The notes: generated from the letters alone by a model not told the origin. A DNA stretch of 14,626 nt from an uncultured Bacilli bacterium (GCA_947628685.1 CANRAT010000038.1:1-14626), one strand, 5' to 3'. Numbered from the stretch's first letter, positions 1 to 6,202 are shown. Program-made: numbers and translations.

Positions 1-81
1 TATTAAATCTTTTTCATCTCCGAATACTTTTTTAAATAATAAATCAAATTTAAGTGGTATAAACTTAGTTTCTGTTTGCAT
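1..81 (-). CDS. Rpn/PD-(D/E)XK nuclease family transposase-like protein, N-terminal fragment
   Basis: Only the first 27 codons are in the window and the gene continues past the left edge. It starts with ATG at 79-81 behind an excellent ribosome site (GGGAGGTGAAATT). The fragment reads MQTETKFIPLKFD, then LLFKKVFGDEKDLI. The phrase F-D-x-L-F-K-K-V-F-G-D-E-K-D is typical of the opening of Rpn (YhgA-like) recombination-promoting nucleases and the related PD-(D/E)XK nuclease family transposases, which cut DNA and stimulate RecA-independent recombination. The catalytic residues lie beyond the visible part, so function and integrity cannot be judged. It has its own likely promoter and is separated from the RT gene by a terminator, so it is probably not part of the DGR operon. 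Confidence 0.65.
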   Translation of the reverse strand, partial: MQTETKFIPLKFDLLFKKVFGDEKDLI

Positions 82-100
82 AATTTCACCTCCCAAGATA

Positions 101-129
101 TATTTATCACACTTTAAAAAATATATCAA
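101..129 (-). promoter_or_regulatory. Candidate sigma-70 promoter of the Rpn-like gene
   Basis: On the minus strand TTGATA (124-129) is followed by a 17-nt spacer and TAAATA (101-106), with TG one base upstream of the -10 (extended -10). It lies just after the RT terminator and just before the ribosome site at about 86-93. The -10 matches consensus at only three positions, so confidence is moderate. Confidence 0.45.
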
Positions 130-139
130 AAACGATGAT

Positions 140-170
140 TTTAAAAAAAAATTAGGTTTTCCTAATTTAA
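140..170 (-). terminator. Rho-independent terminator after the reverse transcriptase
   Basis: Arms AAATTAGG (161-168 read on minus) and CCTAATTT (149-156) close over a 4-nt loop and run straight into a T tract on the minus strand (the A run at 143-151 of the plus strand). It begins a few bases after the RT stop codon and ends the msl-avd-RT transcript. Confidence 0.75.
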
Positions 171-173
171 CTT

Positions 174-1211
174 CTATAATTTCATTTTATCATTCGTATA
201 AAATAAGCTATTAAACATCTTTAATCTAAAATTATAACTATTAGCATGTTTAAAATATCCAATAAAACTATTCCAAGATAAAATAAATTTTCTTATATCT
301 AAATTATCTAACAAATATTGATAATTCCAACTACTTATATTTCTTTTTAGTTTATATTTACTTCTTTTACGTATTAATTTATGAGTTTCATATATTACAT
401 ATCCACAAAAATTAATTCCCATTTTTGATGGATAATATTTACTTTTAATATTTAATTCTAATTTTAATTTATCACTTAAAAATTTTTCTACATTTTTCTT
501 TATTTCTTTACACTCTTCCTTTGTTTTAAGAAGTATTATAAAATCGTCCATATACCTTATATAATATTTTATTTTTAATTTTTCTTTTATATATTTATCT
601 AACTCATTTAAATATATATTTGCAAAATATTGACTAGTATAATTACCAATAGGTATACCTATATCGAGGTCATCCTCATATATAAATACTTTAGTTAATT
701 CTAATAATTTCTTATCGCTTATATATTTTTTCATTATATTAAATAATATATCTTTATCAATATTATAAAAATATTTTTTTATATCACATTTAAGTACATA
801 ATAATCTCCATATAATTTTTTCATTTTTCTCATATATTTTTGTGTCGTATTAACAGAAAATAATGTCCCCTTAAACTCAATACAAGCACAGTTTGAATAA
901 ATAAATCGAGGTAATATAAATGGCTTTATAAACTCCTCTATATACCACTGTTGAACTATTCTATCTCTAAATGGAAGCGATTTGATTATTCTTTCTTTAG
1001 GTTCATATATAGTAAATGTTCTATACTTTCCCTGCTTATAAGTCCCTTTTTTTAAGTCATTTAAAATATTAATAATATTAGTCTCTAAATCTATATTAAA
1101 TTTAAGTAAATCTTTCTTATTTCCCTTATTTTTGCTTGCTCTCTCATAAGCATTCATTAAATTATCAAATGTTAATTTTAAAGTAAAACTTTTCTTTATT
1201 GTTTTACACAT
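174..1211 (-). CDS. DGR-type reverse transcriptase
   Basis: 345 aa, the usual size for reverse transcriptases of diversity-generating retroelements. It would copy a template-repeat RNA into cDNA with errors at adenines. Visible landmarks are the first catalytic Asp in KCDIKKYF (about D143), the diagnostic IGNYTSQ at residues 188-194, and the YMDD box at 220-223, followed by the thumb region. The G-N-x-x-S-Q motif in place of the QG-x-x-x-SP of group II intron and retron RTs is the hallmark of the DGR clade. No intron maturase or endonuclease domain follows. The start is ATG at 1209-1211. The gene overlaps the upstream avd gene by 16 nt, so translation is probably coupled. The substrate (template repeat) was not found within the window. 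Confidence 0.93.
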   Translation of the reverse strand: MCKTIKKSFTLKLTFDNLMNAYERASKNKGNKKDLLKFNIDLETNIINILNDLKKGTYKQGKYRTFTIYEPKERIIKSLPFRDRIVQQWYIEEFIKPFILPRFIYSNCACIEFKGTLFSVNTTQKYMRKMKKLYGDYYVLKCDIKKYFYNIDKDILFNIMKKYISDKKLLELTKVFIYEDDLDIGIPIGNYTSQYFANIYLNELDKYIKEKLKIKYYIRYMDDFIILLKTKEECKEIKKNVEKFLSDKLKLELNIKSKYYPSKMGINFCGYVIYETHKLIRKRSKYKLKRNISSWNYQYLLDNLDIRKFILSWNSFIGYFKHANSYNFRLKMFNSLFYTNDKMKL

Positions 1212-1552
1212 GACTTAATCCAACCGCCAAGTAAATTAGATATATTAGATAACTTCTTACTCCAAGCTTCATAATTCTTAGAACTTATATATTTTTTCTT
1301 TTTAGATACTCTTATTAATACTTTTATCATTTTTAAATCAGTATCCAAATTACTTAAAATGGAAAGCCTTTTACTTTTATCAACTATTTTTTGAGAATTT
1401 ATTATTCTTTCCATCCCACTATAAGTAACATTTTTTATTTTAGATACTAAAGAATATTTTTCTACTTTAGGATATTTTATAGTTATGGCTTCAGTATAGT
1501 AAATAAGCTCTAAATACTGCTTATATATAATTAAACCTTCTAAATCATTCAT
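1196..1552 (-). CDS. avd: DGR accessory variability determinant (Avd-like, four-helix S23-type protein)
   Basis: 118 aa, lysine-rich and predicted all-helical, with the closing LGGWIKS segment seen in Avd proteins. In studied DGRs Avd forms a barrel-like pentamer that binds the RT and template RNA and is required for mutagenic retrohoming. It starts with ATG at 1550-1552, overlapping the end of the MutS-like gene by 8 nt (ATGAATGA), and itself overlaps the RT start by 16 nt. This three-gene chain of overlaps supports a single diversification operon. The identification rests on size, helical character, C-terminal motif and position. No alignment could be run. Confidence 0.85.
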   Translation of the reverse strand: MNDLEGLIIYKQYLELIYYTEAITIKYPKVEKYSLVSKIKNVTYSGMERIINSQKIVDKSKRLSILSNLDTDLKMIKVLIRVSKKKKYISSKNYEAWSKKLSNISNLLGGWIKSCVKQ

Positions 1553-1907
1553 TTATTTGATCCTTTAAATCTTTTAGTATATTAATAGAATCAATTGGAG
1601 TTATTTTATTAATATCTATATTTTTTATTTTTTTTATTATGTCTTTTATATCTAATTTATCACTGTTTATTAATTTTATATCTAAGTTTAAATTATTAAA
1701 TATTTCTAAATACTTACTTAATGAATTACAAGGGAATCCGCATTTTACTATATCATTTGTTAAATTAGTTAATTTTAAAGTCGTAATTTTACTTATATTT
1801 TTTGCGTCTTCATCAATGAATATATAAAACTTACCACTTTCAAATAAATACATTTTACTATTATTTTCTTTTTTTAATTCTAAATACTTATTATATAACT
1901 TACTCAT
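1545..1907 (-). CDS. Stand-alone MutS domain I-like protein, DGR accessory
   Basis: 120 aa from ATG at 1905-1907. I chose this over an in-frame TTG 15 nt upstream because GGAAGGTGG lies at the right distance only from the ATG. The layout matches the N-terminal mismatch-recognition domain of MutS: an opening helix (YNKYLELKKEN, compare the QYLKLKAENPD type), then FESGKFYIFIDEDAKNIS, which lines up with the F-x-x-x-G-x-F-Y-E-x-F-x-x-D-A segment. A later CGFPCNSLSKYL matches the AGIPxHxxxxYL element. The Glu of the Phe-x-Glu mismatch wedge appears to be Ile here. The clamp, lever and ATPase domains of MutS are absent. I recall MutS-like accessory genes being reported beside some DGR RTs. A role in mismatch handling during cDNA integration is inference. 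Confidence 0.65.
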   Translation of the reverse strand: MSKLYNKYLELKKENNSKMYLFESGKFYIFIDEDAKNISKITTLKLTNLTNDIVKCGFPCNSLSKYLEIFNNLNLDIKLINSDKLDIKDIIKKIKNIDINKITPIDSINILKDLKDQINE

Positions 1908-1909
1908 AC

Positions 1910-1920
1910 AACCACCTTCC
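1910..1920 (-). promoter_or_regulatory. Ribosome binding site that sets the MutS-like gene start
   Basis: On the minus strand GGAAGGTGG precedes ATG at 1907. The same TGGAAGGT string occurs again in the 5' arm of the terminator at 1960-1969. The 3' arm of that terminator could therefore pair with either copy (see findings). Confidence 0.6.
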
Positions 1921-1927
1921 AAATTTT

Positions 1928-1966
1928 AAAAAAAAAGGTAATAGAAAAATTAGAATCTACTACCTT
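1928..1966 (-). terminator. Rho-independent terminator or attenuator just upstream of the MutS-like gene
   Basis: Minus-strand arms AAGGTAGTAG (1957-1966) and CTATTACCTT (1935-1944) form a 10-bp stem with one G-U pair and a 12-nt loop, followed by a run of nine T (A run 1928-1936). It lies after the pilin-like target gene, but only about 8-10 nt before the ribosome site of the MutS-like gene. There is no room for a promoter between the terminator and that gene. Confidence 0.8.
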
Positions 1967-2024
1967 CCATATGTTCTTGTTTTCATCACTTTATTACTCA
2001 CAAAAACAATACTATTTATGTGTT

Positions 2025-2045
2025 TATTTAACATAACGTTAAATA
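2025..2045. repeat. 8-bp inverted repeat in the target-to-RT-operon gap
   Basis: TATTTAAC (2025-2032) and GTTAAATA (2038-2045) are a perfect inverted repeat with a 5-nt loop. No T run follows on either strand, so it is not a terminator. It could be an operator or an RNA hairpin in a leader or template-type transcript. In DNA this AT-rich such repeats also arise by chance. Confidence 0.45.
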
Positions 2046-2051
2046 GGAATT

Positions 2052-2112
2052 AAACTTCTACTATAAACCATACTGAATATAGTCCTTAAACTATATTAAC
2101 TGATAGAAGTTT
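2052..2112. repeat. Nested inverted repeats directly after the variable repeat (candidate DGR cruciform)
   Basis: An inner perfect 8-bp stem (AATATAGT 2076-2083 with ACTATATT 2090-2097, 6-nt loop) lies inside an outer perfect 9-bp inverted repeat (AAACTTCTA 2052-2060 with TAGAAGTTT 2104-2112). The outer right arm touches the stop codon of the target gene. Neither hairpin is followed by a T run. In the Bordetella phage DGR an 8-bp hairpin shortly downstream of the variable repeat is needed for efficient retrohoming. Position and stem length here fit that role, but function is inferred. Confidence 0.6.
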
Positions 2113-3803
2113 TACTTACTTATTGTAGTTGGCGCAAACACGACGCGGAACGAATTACTGTCGCTACTACCACCATAGCTGCTGCTGAAGCCGAACACGC
2201 CTGCACTCCCCGTACCGTAGCAGTTACCACCGCGAACGAACCACGGATTACTCGAAGAAACCAAATACACGGAATCAGAGTACCAACCAGAAGTTTCTGA
2301 TAAGGCATGCCCCTTACATTCTCCCTTTGTACAACTTGATGTTGAAGTTATCGTATACTTATCATAATATTTTTTATTATTTTCTGTATTAAAGAAATCT
2401 GATTGAAAACTTCCTACTGTGTTATTATAATTTCCCATTACGTATTCCCAAGCACCCCCATTCATATCATATATTCCATATATGTTTCCTGTTGTACTTG
2501 CTCCTCCTCCACAAGAGCCTGTTCCTTCTGCTCTGCTTTCTCCTTCTTCATCATATGCGCACTGAGTATTTGTTTCTTTTTGTGATGGTGTCCCATTACT
2601 ACTTCCTGTTATATAATCACTTGATTTGTTTTGATATATCTCTTTATTTACTCCAGTATAGTCGTCATTACCATATTTCCCATATTTACTTTGACTTAAA
2701 TAAGCCACTGCTCCCCATTCACTATTCTTCATCATATGTGTATCTGTTGTATTTGAGTTTATTCCAAATAGGTTGTTATTTCTACTCATTGATCTTACTA
2801 CATAAAAATATGGTGCTACTGTTTGATATCTTAATGATTGTACGTTTGGTAATATTCTTATATTATCTGCTCCTTCACAACTTTCATTTGTACAATTTAA
2901 TTGATTGCTAGTTGTTGTAGATGAGTATGTAGTATGACTTGTTTCAAACTTCCCTACCCATATTCCTGATAAATTTTTATCTCCAAATGTAAATGCTGGA
3001 TGTGTATACCATGAACTTTCTTTATTTTTTTCATCCGTATATGTTGCAGTACCACTATCATTAATATCTACACCTACAAATTTTATATCTATTGCTCCTG
3101 GACTTGTTGCGCTTGTTCCACCATCTCCATATTGATTTTTTATCGTATATGAATATCTTGGTATCCATACAAACATTGCTAGTACATCTGATGAATTAAA
3201 ATCATTATTTGTAGTTGGAAGTGTTAACTCATCTCCCACTTTCTTTGTACTTCTAAGTTCACTTTTAAGTATTACTGCATTGGCCCAATTCTGTTTACTA
3301 TAGTCATACCATTCATCATTTGGATCTGCTATCTTCCATTTTTTTGAATTATTATCATAAACTACAGGTGTTAAAGTACCATCCATTAAATCTGGTGTAT
3401 TTGCTCCACTACTATCTGTATAGTATCCTTCATCTCCTTGCACTTCATCATCTGTACTTCCATCACAATATCCTATATCTTCTGAAACTATATCCATATT
3501 TTCTAGTGTTATTGTACCTTTACATGGCTTTTTTCCATTTACTTCTACTATTAACTCTTCACCATCACAAGTTAAATTGCCATCTTTATTTACTGTACAA
3601 CTTGTTGGATTAAATTCTTCAGTTAAATTCTTTCTTGCTATTGCTTGATTAACTGCATGCAAGTATAGTTCTTTACTTCTTTTATCTGACTCATTTTTAG
3701 CATCATTTATTATATTTAATATTATTGGTGTTGCTATTAGTGCGATTATTGCTAGTATTACTATTACTGCAAGTAGTTCTATTAATGTAAAACCTTTTTT
3801 CAT
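2112..3803 (-). CDS. Type IV pilin-like DGR target protein with C-terminal FGE/C-type-lectin-like variable domain
   Basis: 563 aa. It begins MKKG-FTLIELLAVIVILAIIAL, a textbook prepilin peptidase and N-methylation site (cleavage after Gly4, Glu at mature position 5) with a hydrophobic helix. An extended middle region follows, with Cys at 69, 79, 94 and 113. From about residue 205 there is a formylglycine-generating-enzyme-like lectin fold: FVWIPRY (211-217), IWVGKFETSH (281-290), MKNSEWGAVAYLS (358-370), NGGAWEYVMGN (448-458), then WFVRGG...FRVVF at the end. Residues about 507-560 form the DGR variable region. Ten Cys lie outside that region, several in close pairs, suggesting disulfides outside the membrane. 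The gene has a strong promoter and ribosome site (AGGAGAG). It is probably displayed on or near the surface through a type IV pilus or pseudopilus. Its ligand cannot be told from sequence. Confidence 0.9.
   Translation of the reverse strand: MKKGFTLIELLAVIVILAIIALIATPIILNIINDAKNESDKRSKELYLHAVNQAIARKNLTEEFNPTSCTVNKDGNLTCDGEELIVEVNGKKPCKGTITLENMDIVSEDIGYCDGSTDDEVQGDEGYYTDSSGANTPDLMDGTLTPVVYDNNSKKWKIADPNDEWYDYSKQNWANAVILKSELRSTKKVGDELTLPTTNNDFNSSDVLAMFVWIPRYSYTIKNQYGDGGTSATSPGAIDIKFVGVDINDSGTATYTDEKNKESSWYTHPAFTFGDKNLSGIWVGKFETSHTTYSSTTTSNQLNCTNESCEGADNIRILPNVQSLRYQTVAPYFYVVRSMSRNNNLFGINSNTTDTHMMKNSEWGAVAYLSQSKYGKYGNDDYTGVNKEIYQNKSSDYITGSSNGTPSQKETNTQCAYDEEGESRAEGTGSCGGGASTTGNIYGIYDMNGGAWEYVMGNYNNTVGSFQSDFFNTENNKKYYDKYTITSTSSCTKGECKGHALSETSGWYSDSVYLVSSSNPWFVRGGNCYGTGSAGVFGFSSSYGGSSDSNSFRVVFAPTTISK
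2126..2290 (-). repeat. DGR variable repeat (VR) in the target gene
   Basis: This segment encodes residues from about W507 to the C-terminus. By hand count 82 of 150 bases in 2131-2280 are G or C, in a gene and window that are otherwise strongly AT-rich. On the coding strand there are adenine-free blocks at 2226-2247 (22 nt), 2187-2201 (15 nt) and 2131-2154 (24 nt). Between them are runs of codons such as AGC, GGT, TAT, GAC and TGC, almost all ending in C or T. That is what adenine-directed mutagenesis of AAC/AAT codons in a template gives: fixed blocks without A, and NNY codons that can never become stops. The last block, beside the stop codon, is the likely initiation-of-mutagenic-homing region. 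Exact VR borders need the template. Confidence 0.8.
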
Positions 3804-3860
3804 TATACATCTCTCCTATTCTTACATTTCTATTTTATCACGCCCTCCTCTACTTGTCAA
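3804..3860 (-). promoter_or_regulatory. Sigma-70 promoter and ribosome site of the pilin-like target gene
   Basis: A perfect -35 TTGACA (3855-3860 on minus), a 17-nt spacer and -10 TAAAAT (3832-3837), followed by AGGAGAG about 8 nt before the ATG at 3803. It is among the best promoters in the window, so the target is probably made constitutively and well. Confidence 0.85.
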
Positions 3861-3867
3861 AGAAAAA

Positions 3868-3906
3868 TAAAAAAAATTAGAAAAAAATGTAAATTTCTAA
3901 TTTTTA
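3868..3906 (-). terminator. Rho-independent terminator of the alaS operon, overlapping the alaS stop
   Basis: Minus-strand arms AAAATTAGA and TCTAATTTT with a loop of about 14 nt, followed by a T-rich tract. The TAG stop codon of alaS lies within the 5' arm. The terminator separates the housekeeping operon from the promoter of the pilin-like gene. Confidence 0.7.
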
Positions 3907-5651
3907 TTAATAACTGCTTTAATTCTTCTAACTCCAGCACTACTTGCTTCTTCTTTAATTATTTTAAAGTTACCTATCTCACTTGTATTTTTAACATGTG
4001 GTCCTCCACATAATTCTTTAGATATATCACCTATTGTATATACTGTTACTATATCTGGATATTTTTCTATAAACATGCATTCAGCACCAGATTTAATTGC
4101 ATCTTCTTTTTTCATTTCAATACATTTTACATCTATTGAATCATTAATCCATTTATTTACTAATTCTTCTGTTTTATTTTTTTCTTCTTCTGTTAATTTA
4201 TGGTCACATGAAAAATCAAATCTCATTCTATCTTGAGTTATATTGCTTCCTTTTTGATGCACATCAGGTCCAACAACTTGTTTTAATGCGGCATTAAGTA
4301 AGTGTGTTGCTGTATGATATTTAGTTTCAATTTCACCATTTCCAGCAAGACCACCTTTGAATTTACCTTGAGAGGATGTTCTAGATTTTTCTTGGTGTTC
4401 CAAAAATTTATCTTTAAAACCTAATGTATCTACTTCTATATTTTTTTCTTTTGCAAGTTCTAAAGTAAGTTCTATTGGAAATCCATATGTATCATAAAGT
4501 TTAAATGCTAAATCTTTATTTATTATATTACCATCTAAATTAGATACTATTTTATCAAATTCTTTTATACCTTTTTCAAGTGTTCTATTAAATTTAATTT
4601 TTTCTTGTTTTAATACGTCATATACAACTTGTTCATTATCTATTAACTCTTTATAGTAATCTTTATATTTATTTATAATTAATCTTGCTATTTGCTCTTC
4701 CCAATTAAAATTAATATCTATATTAAGACGAAAAGCATGTCTTATTGCTCTTCTTATTAATCTTCTAAGTATATATCCTTGATCTGTATTAGATGGTTTA
4801 ATTCCTGCATTATCAGCTGATATAAATACAGAGGTCCTAATATGATCTGCTATTATTCTCATAGATTCTTTATTATCTTCATATTTTAATCCAGATATAT
4901 TAGATATTAAGTTAATTACATCAATCCATATACTAGATAAGTAATTATCGTTTACTCCTTCAAGTATTGCAGTTGTTCTTTCAACACCCATACCTGTATC
5001 TACATTCTTTTTAGGAAGAGGTGTTACTAAACCATCTTCATTTTTATAATATTCCATAAATACATTATTCCATATTTCTACCCATCTATCATCTTCTGGG
5101 TCAAAAGTTATAGGTATTTCATCATTACTTCTAAAATAAAATATTTCTGTATCAGGTCCACATGGTCCTGTTTCTCCTGCTATCCAAAAATTATCCGTAA
5201 CTGTTTTAGCAATTCTATCCTTACTTATTCCTAAACTTAACCATTTATTATATGTAACTTCATCAAATGGAATAGTATCATCACCTTTAAATACTGTAAC
5301 TGCTAAAGACTCTTTAGGTATATTTAATACTTTAGTTAAAAACTCAAAACTCCAAGTAATGCTTTCATCTTTAAAATAATCTCCAAGTGACCAATTACCT
5401 AACATTTCAAAGAATGTATGGTGTGTTGTATCACCTATTGCATCAAGGTCATTAGTTCTAATACACTTTTGATAATCACAAAGTCTTGTTCCATATGGAT
5501 GTGCTTGTCCCATTAAATAAGGTATTAATGGTTGCATACCTGCTGTATTAAATAAAACACTAGGATCATTTTCAGGCACAACAGGTGCGCTTGGAATTTG
5601 TTTATGTCCTTTAGTTTTGAAGAAATCTATGTATAAATCTTTTAAGTTCAT
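3897..5651 (-). CDS. alaS: Alanyl-tRNA synthetase, short form lacking the C-terminal C-Ala domain
   Basis: 584 aa, against about 870 for typical bacterial AlaRS. It charges tRNA-Ala with alanine. The catalytic domain is intact: it opens with FFKTKGHKQIPSAPVVPEND, then LFNTAGMQPLIPYLMGQ, and motif 2 contains FFEMLGNWSLGDYF. The editing domain is also present, with its zinc/deacylation site HTATH (H446, H450) and CGGPH (C548, H552). The protein stops about 30 residues after that site, so the dimerization/tRNA-elbow C-Ala (DHHA1) domain is missing. This is not an obvious frameshift, because the stop codon sits inside a clean terminator. The ATG at 5649-5651 overlaps the upstream stop (ATGA). Whether a second full-length alaS exists elsewhere cannot be told. 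Confidence 0.93.
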   Translation of the reverse strand: MNLKDLYIDFFKTKGHKQIPSAPVVPENDPSVLFNTAGMQPLIPYLMGQAHPYGTRLCDYQKCIRTNDLDAIGDTTHHTFFEMLGNWSLGDYFKDESITWSFEFLTKVLNIPKESLAVTVFKGDDTIPFDEVTYNKWLSLGISKDRIAKTVTDNFWIAGETGPCGPDTEIFYFRSNDEIPITFDPEDDRWVEIWNNVFMEYYKNEDGLVTPLPKKNVDTGMGVERTTAILEGVNDNYLSSIWIDVINLISNISGLKYEDNKESMRIIADHIRTSVFISADNAGIKPSNTDQGYILRRLIRRAIRHAFRLNIDINFNWEEQIARLIINKYKDYYKELIDNEQVVYDVLKQEKIKFNRTLEKGIKEFDKIVSNLDGNIINKDLAFKLYDTYGFPIELTLELAKEKNIEVDTLGFKDKFLEHQEKSRTSSQGKFKGGLAGNGEIETKYHTATHLLNAALKQVVGPDVHQKGSNITQDRMRFDFSCDHKLTEEEKNKTEELVNKWINDSIDVKCIEMKKEDAIKSGAECMFIEKYPDIVTVYTIGDISKELCGGPHVKNTSEIGNFKIIKEEASSAGVRRIKAVINKN

Positions 5652-6202
5652 ACTTCACCTCTTATTTCTTTAATTATTTGAAGTAATCTTTCCTTATAAT
5701 TTTCTAAATTAGAATTGTTATCTATATAATAATCTGCATAAGCAATAGGACCACCTTTAGCAGAATTTTCTATTTCTGATATATCACGATTTATAGCTTC
5801 ATTTAAAGTTAAAGGTCTAACAGTTCTATTTTGTAATCTTTCATAACGAATATTTTTATCTACAATAATAGCAATTACTTTTAGATTATCACCTAATTCA
5901 TCTTTAAGTATTTTAAATTCATCCCATGAATAAAGCCCATCAAGTACTGTATCACTTTTTTTAGAACTTTCTATTATTTTTGGAAGTAATATTTTTGCAA
6001 ATGCACCCATACCAAGTTCTTTACGCAATTTTTCTCTCATCATTTTTTCATTTTCTGGATTAACTTCTAAATTAGCCTCTTTTAACTTTTCCATTGTTAC
6101 TCCACCAAAATAAATTTTATTATATCCCATTTGTTCTAATATTTCTGATGCGACTGATTTACCACTTCCACACATACCTACTATTGCAATTATATTTTTC
6201 AC
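5648..6202 (-). CDS. UPF0200/dephospho-CoA-kinase-like P-loop kinase
   Basis: 184 aa starting with GTG at 6200-6202, preceded by AAGAGGTG. The start is supported by the 4-nt GTGA overlap with the upstream gene. The Walker A motif GMCGSGKS lies at residues 9-16. The following segments, MGYNKIYFGGVTMEKLKEANLEVNPEN and an R-x-x-L-R-x-E-x-G block, resemble UPF0200 proteins (archaeal dephospho-CoA-kinase-like and adenylate-kinase-like NTPases), which bind a nucleotide and probably phosphorylate a small molecule. RLQNRTVRPLT resembles the lid Arg region of nucleotide kinases. It sits between a dNMP-kinase-like gene and alaS in an overlapping operon. Substrate unknown. Confidence 0.6.
   Translation of the reverse strand: MKNIIAIVGMCGSGKSVASEILEQMGYNKIYFGGVTMEKLKEANLEVNPENEKMMREKLRKELGMGAFAKILLPKIIESSKKSDTVLDGLYSWDEFKILKDELGDNLKVIAIIVDKNIRYERLQNRTVRPLTLNEAINRDISEIENSAKGGPIAYADYYIDNNSNLENYKERLLQIIKEIRGEV

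Noticed and set aside
174..1211. A group II intron or retron RT
   Set aside because: The motif before YMDD is IGNYTSQ and not QG-x-x-x-SP, there is no maturase domain, and the neighbours are Avd-like and a variable-repeat target.
1923..2111. A template repeat in the gap between target and RT operon
   Set aside because: The gap is AT-rich and shares none of the A-free blocks of the variable repeat; it holds hairpins and a terminator instead.
2120..2308. A 62-aa reading frame antiparallel or shifted inside the variable repeat of the target
   Set aside because: It lies in another frame of the same strand within a well-supported gene, has no ribosome site, and exists only because the GC-rich segment has few stops.
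2403..3613. Three plus-strand reading frames of 60-139 codons opposite the pilin-like gene
   Set aside because: They are Leu/Tyr/Ser/His-rich translations of the complement of an AT-rich gene, without ribosome sites or recognisable domains.
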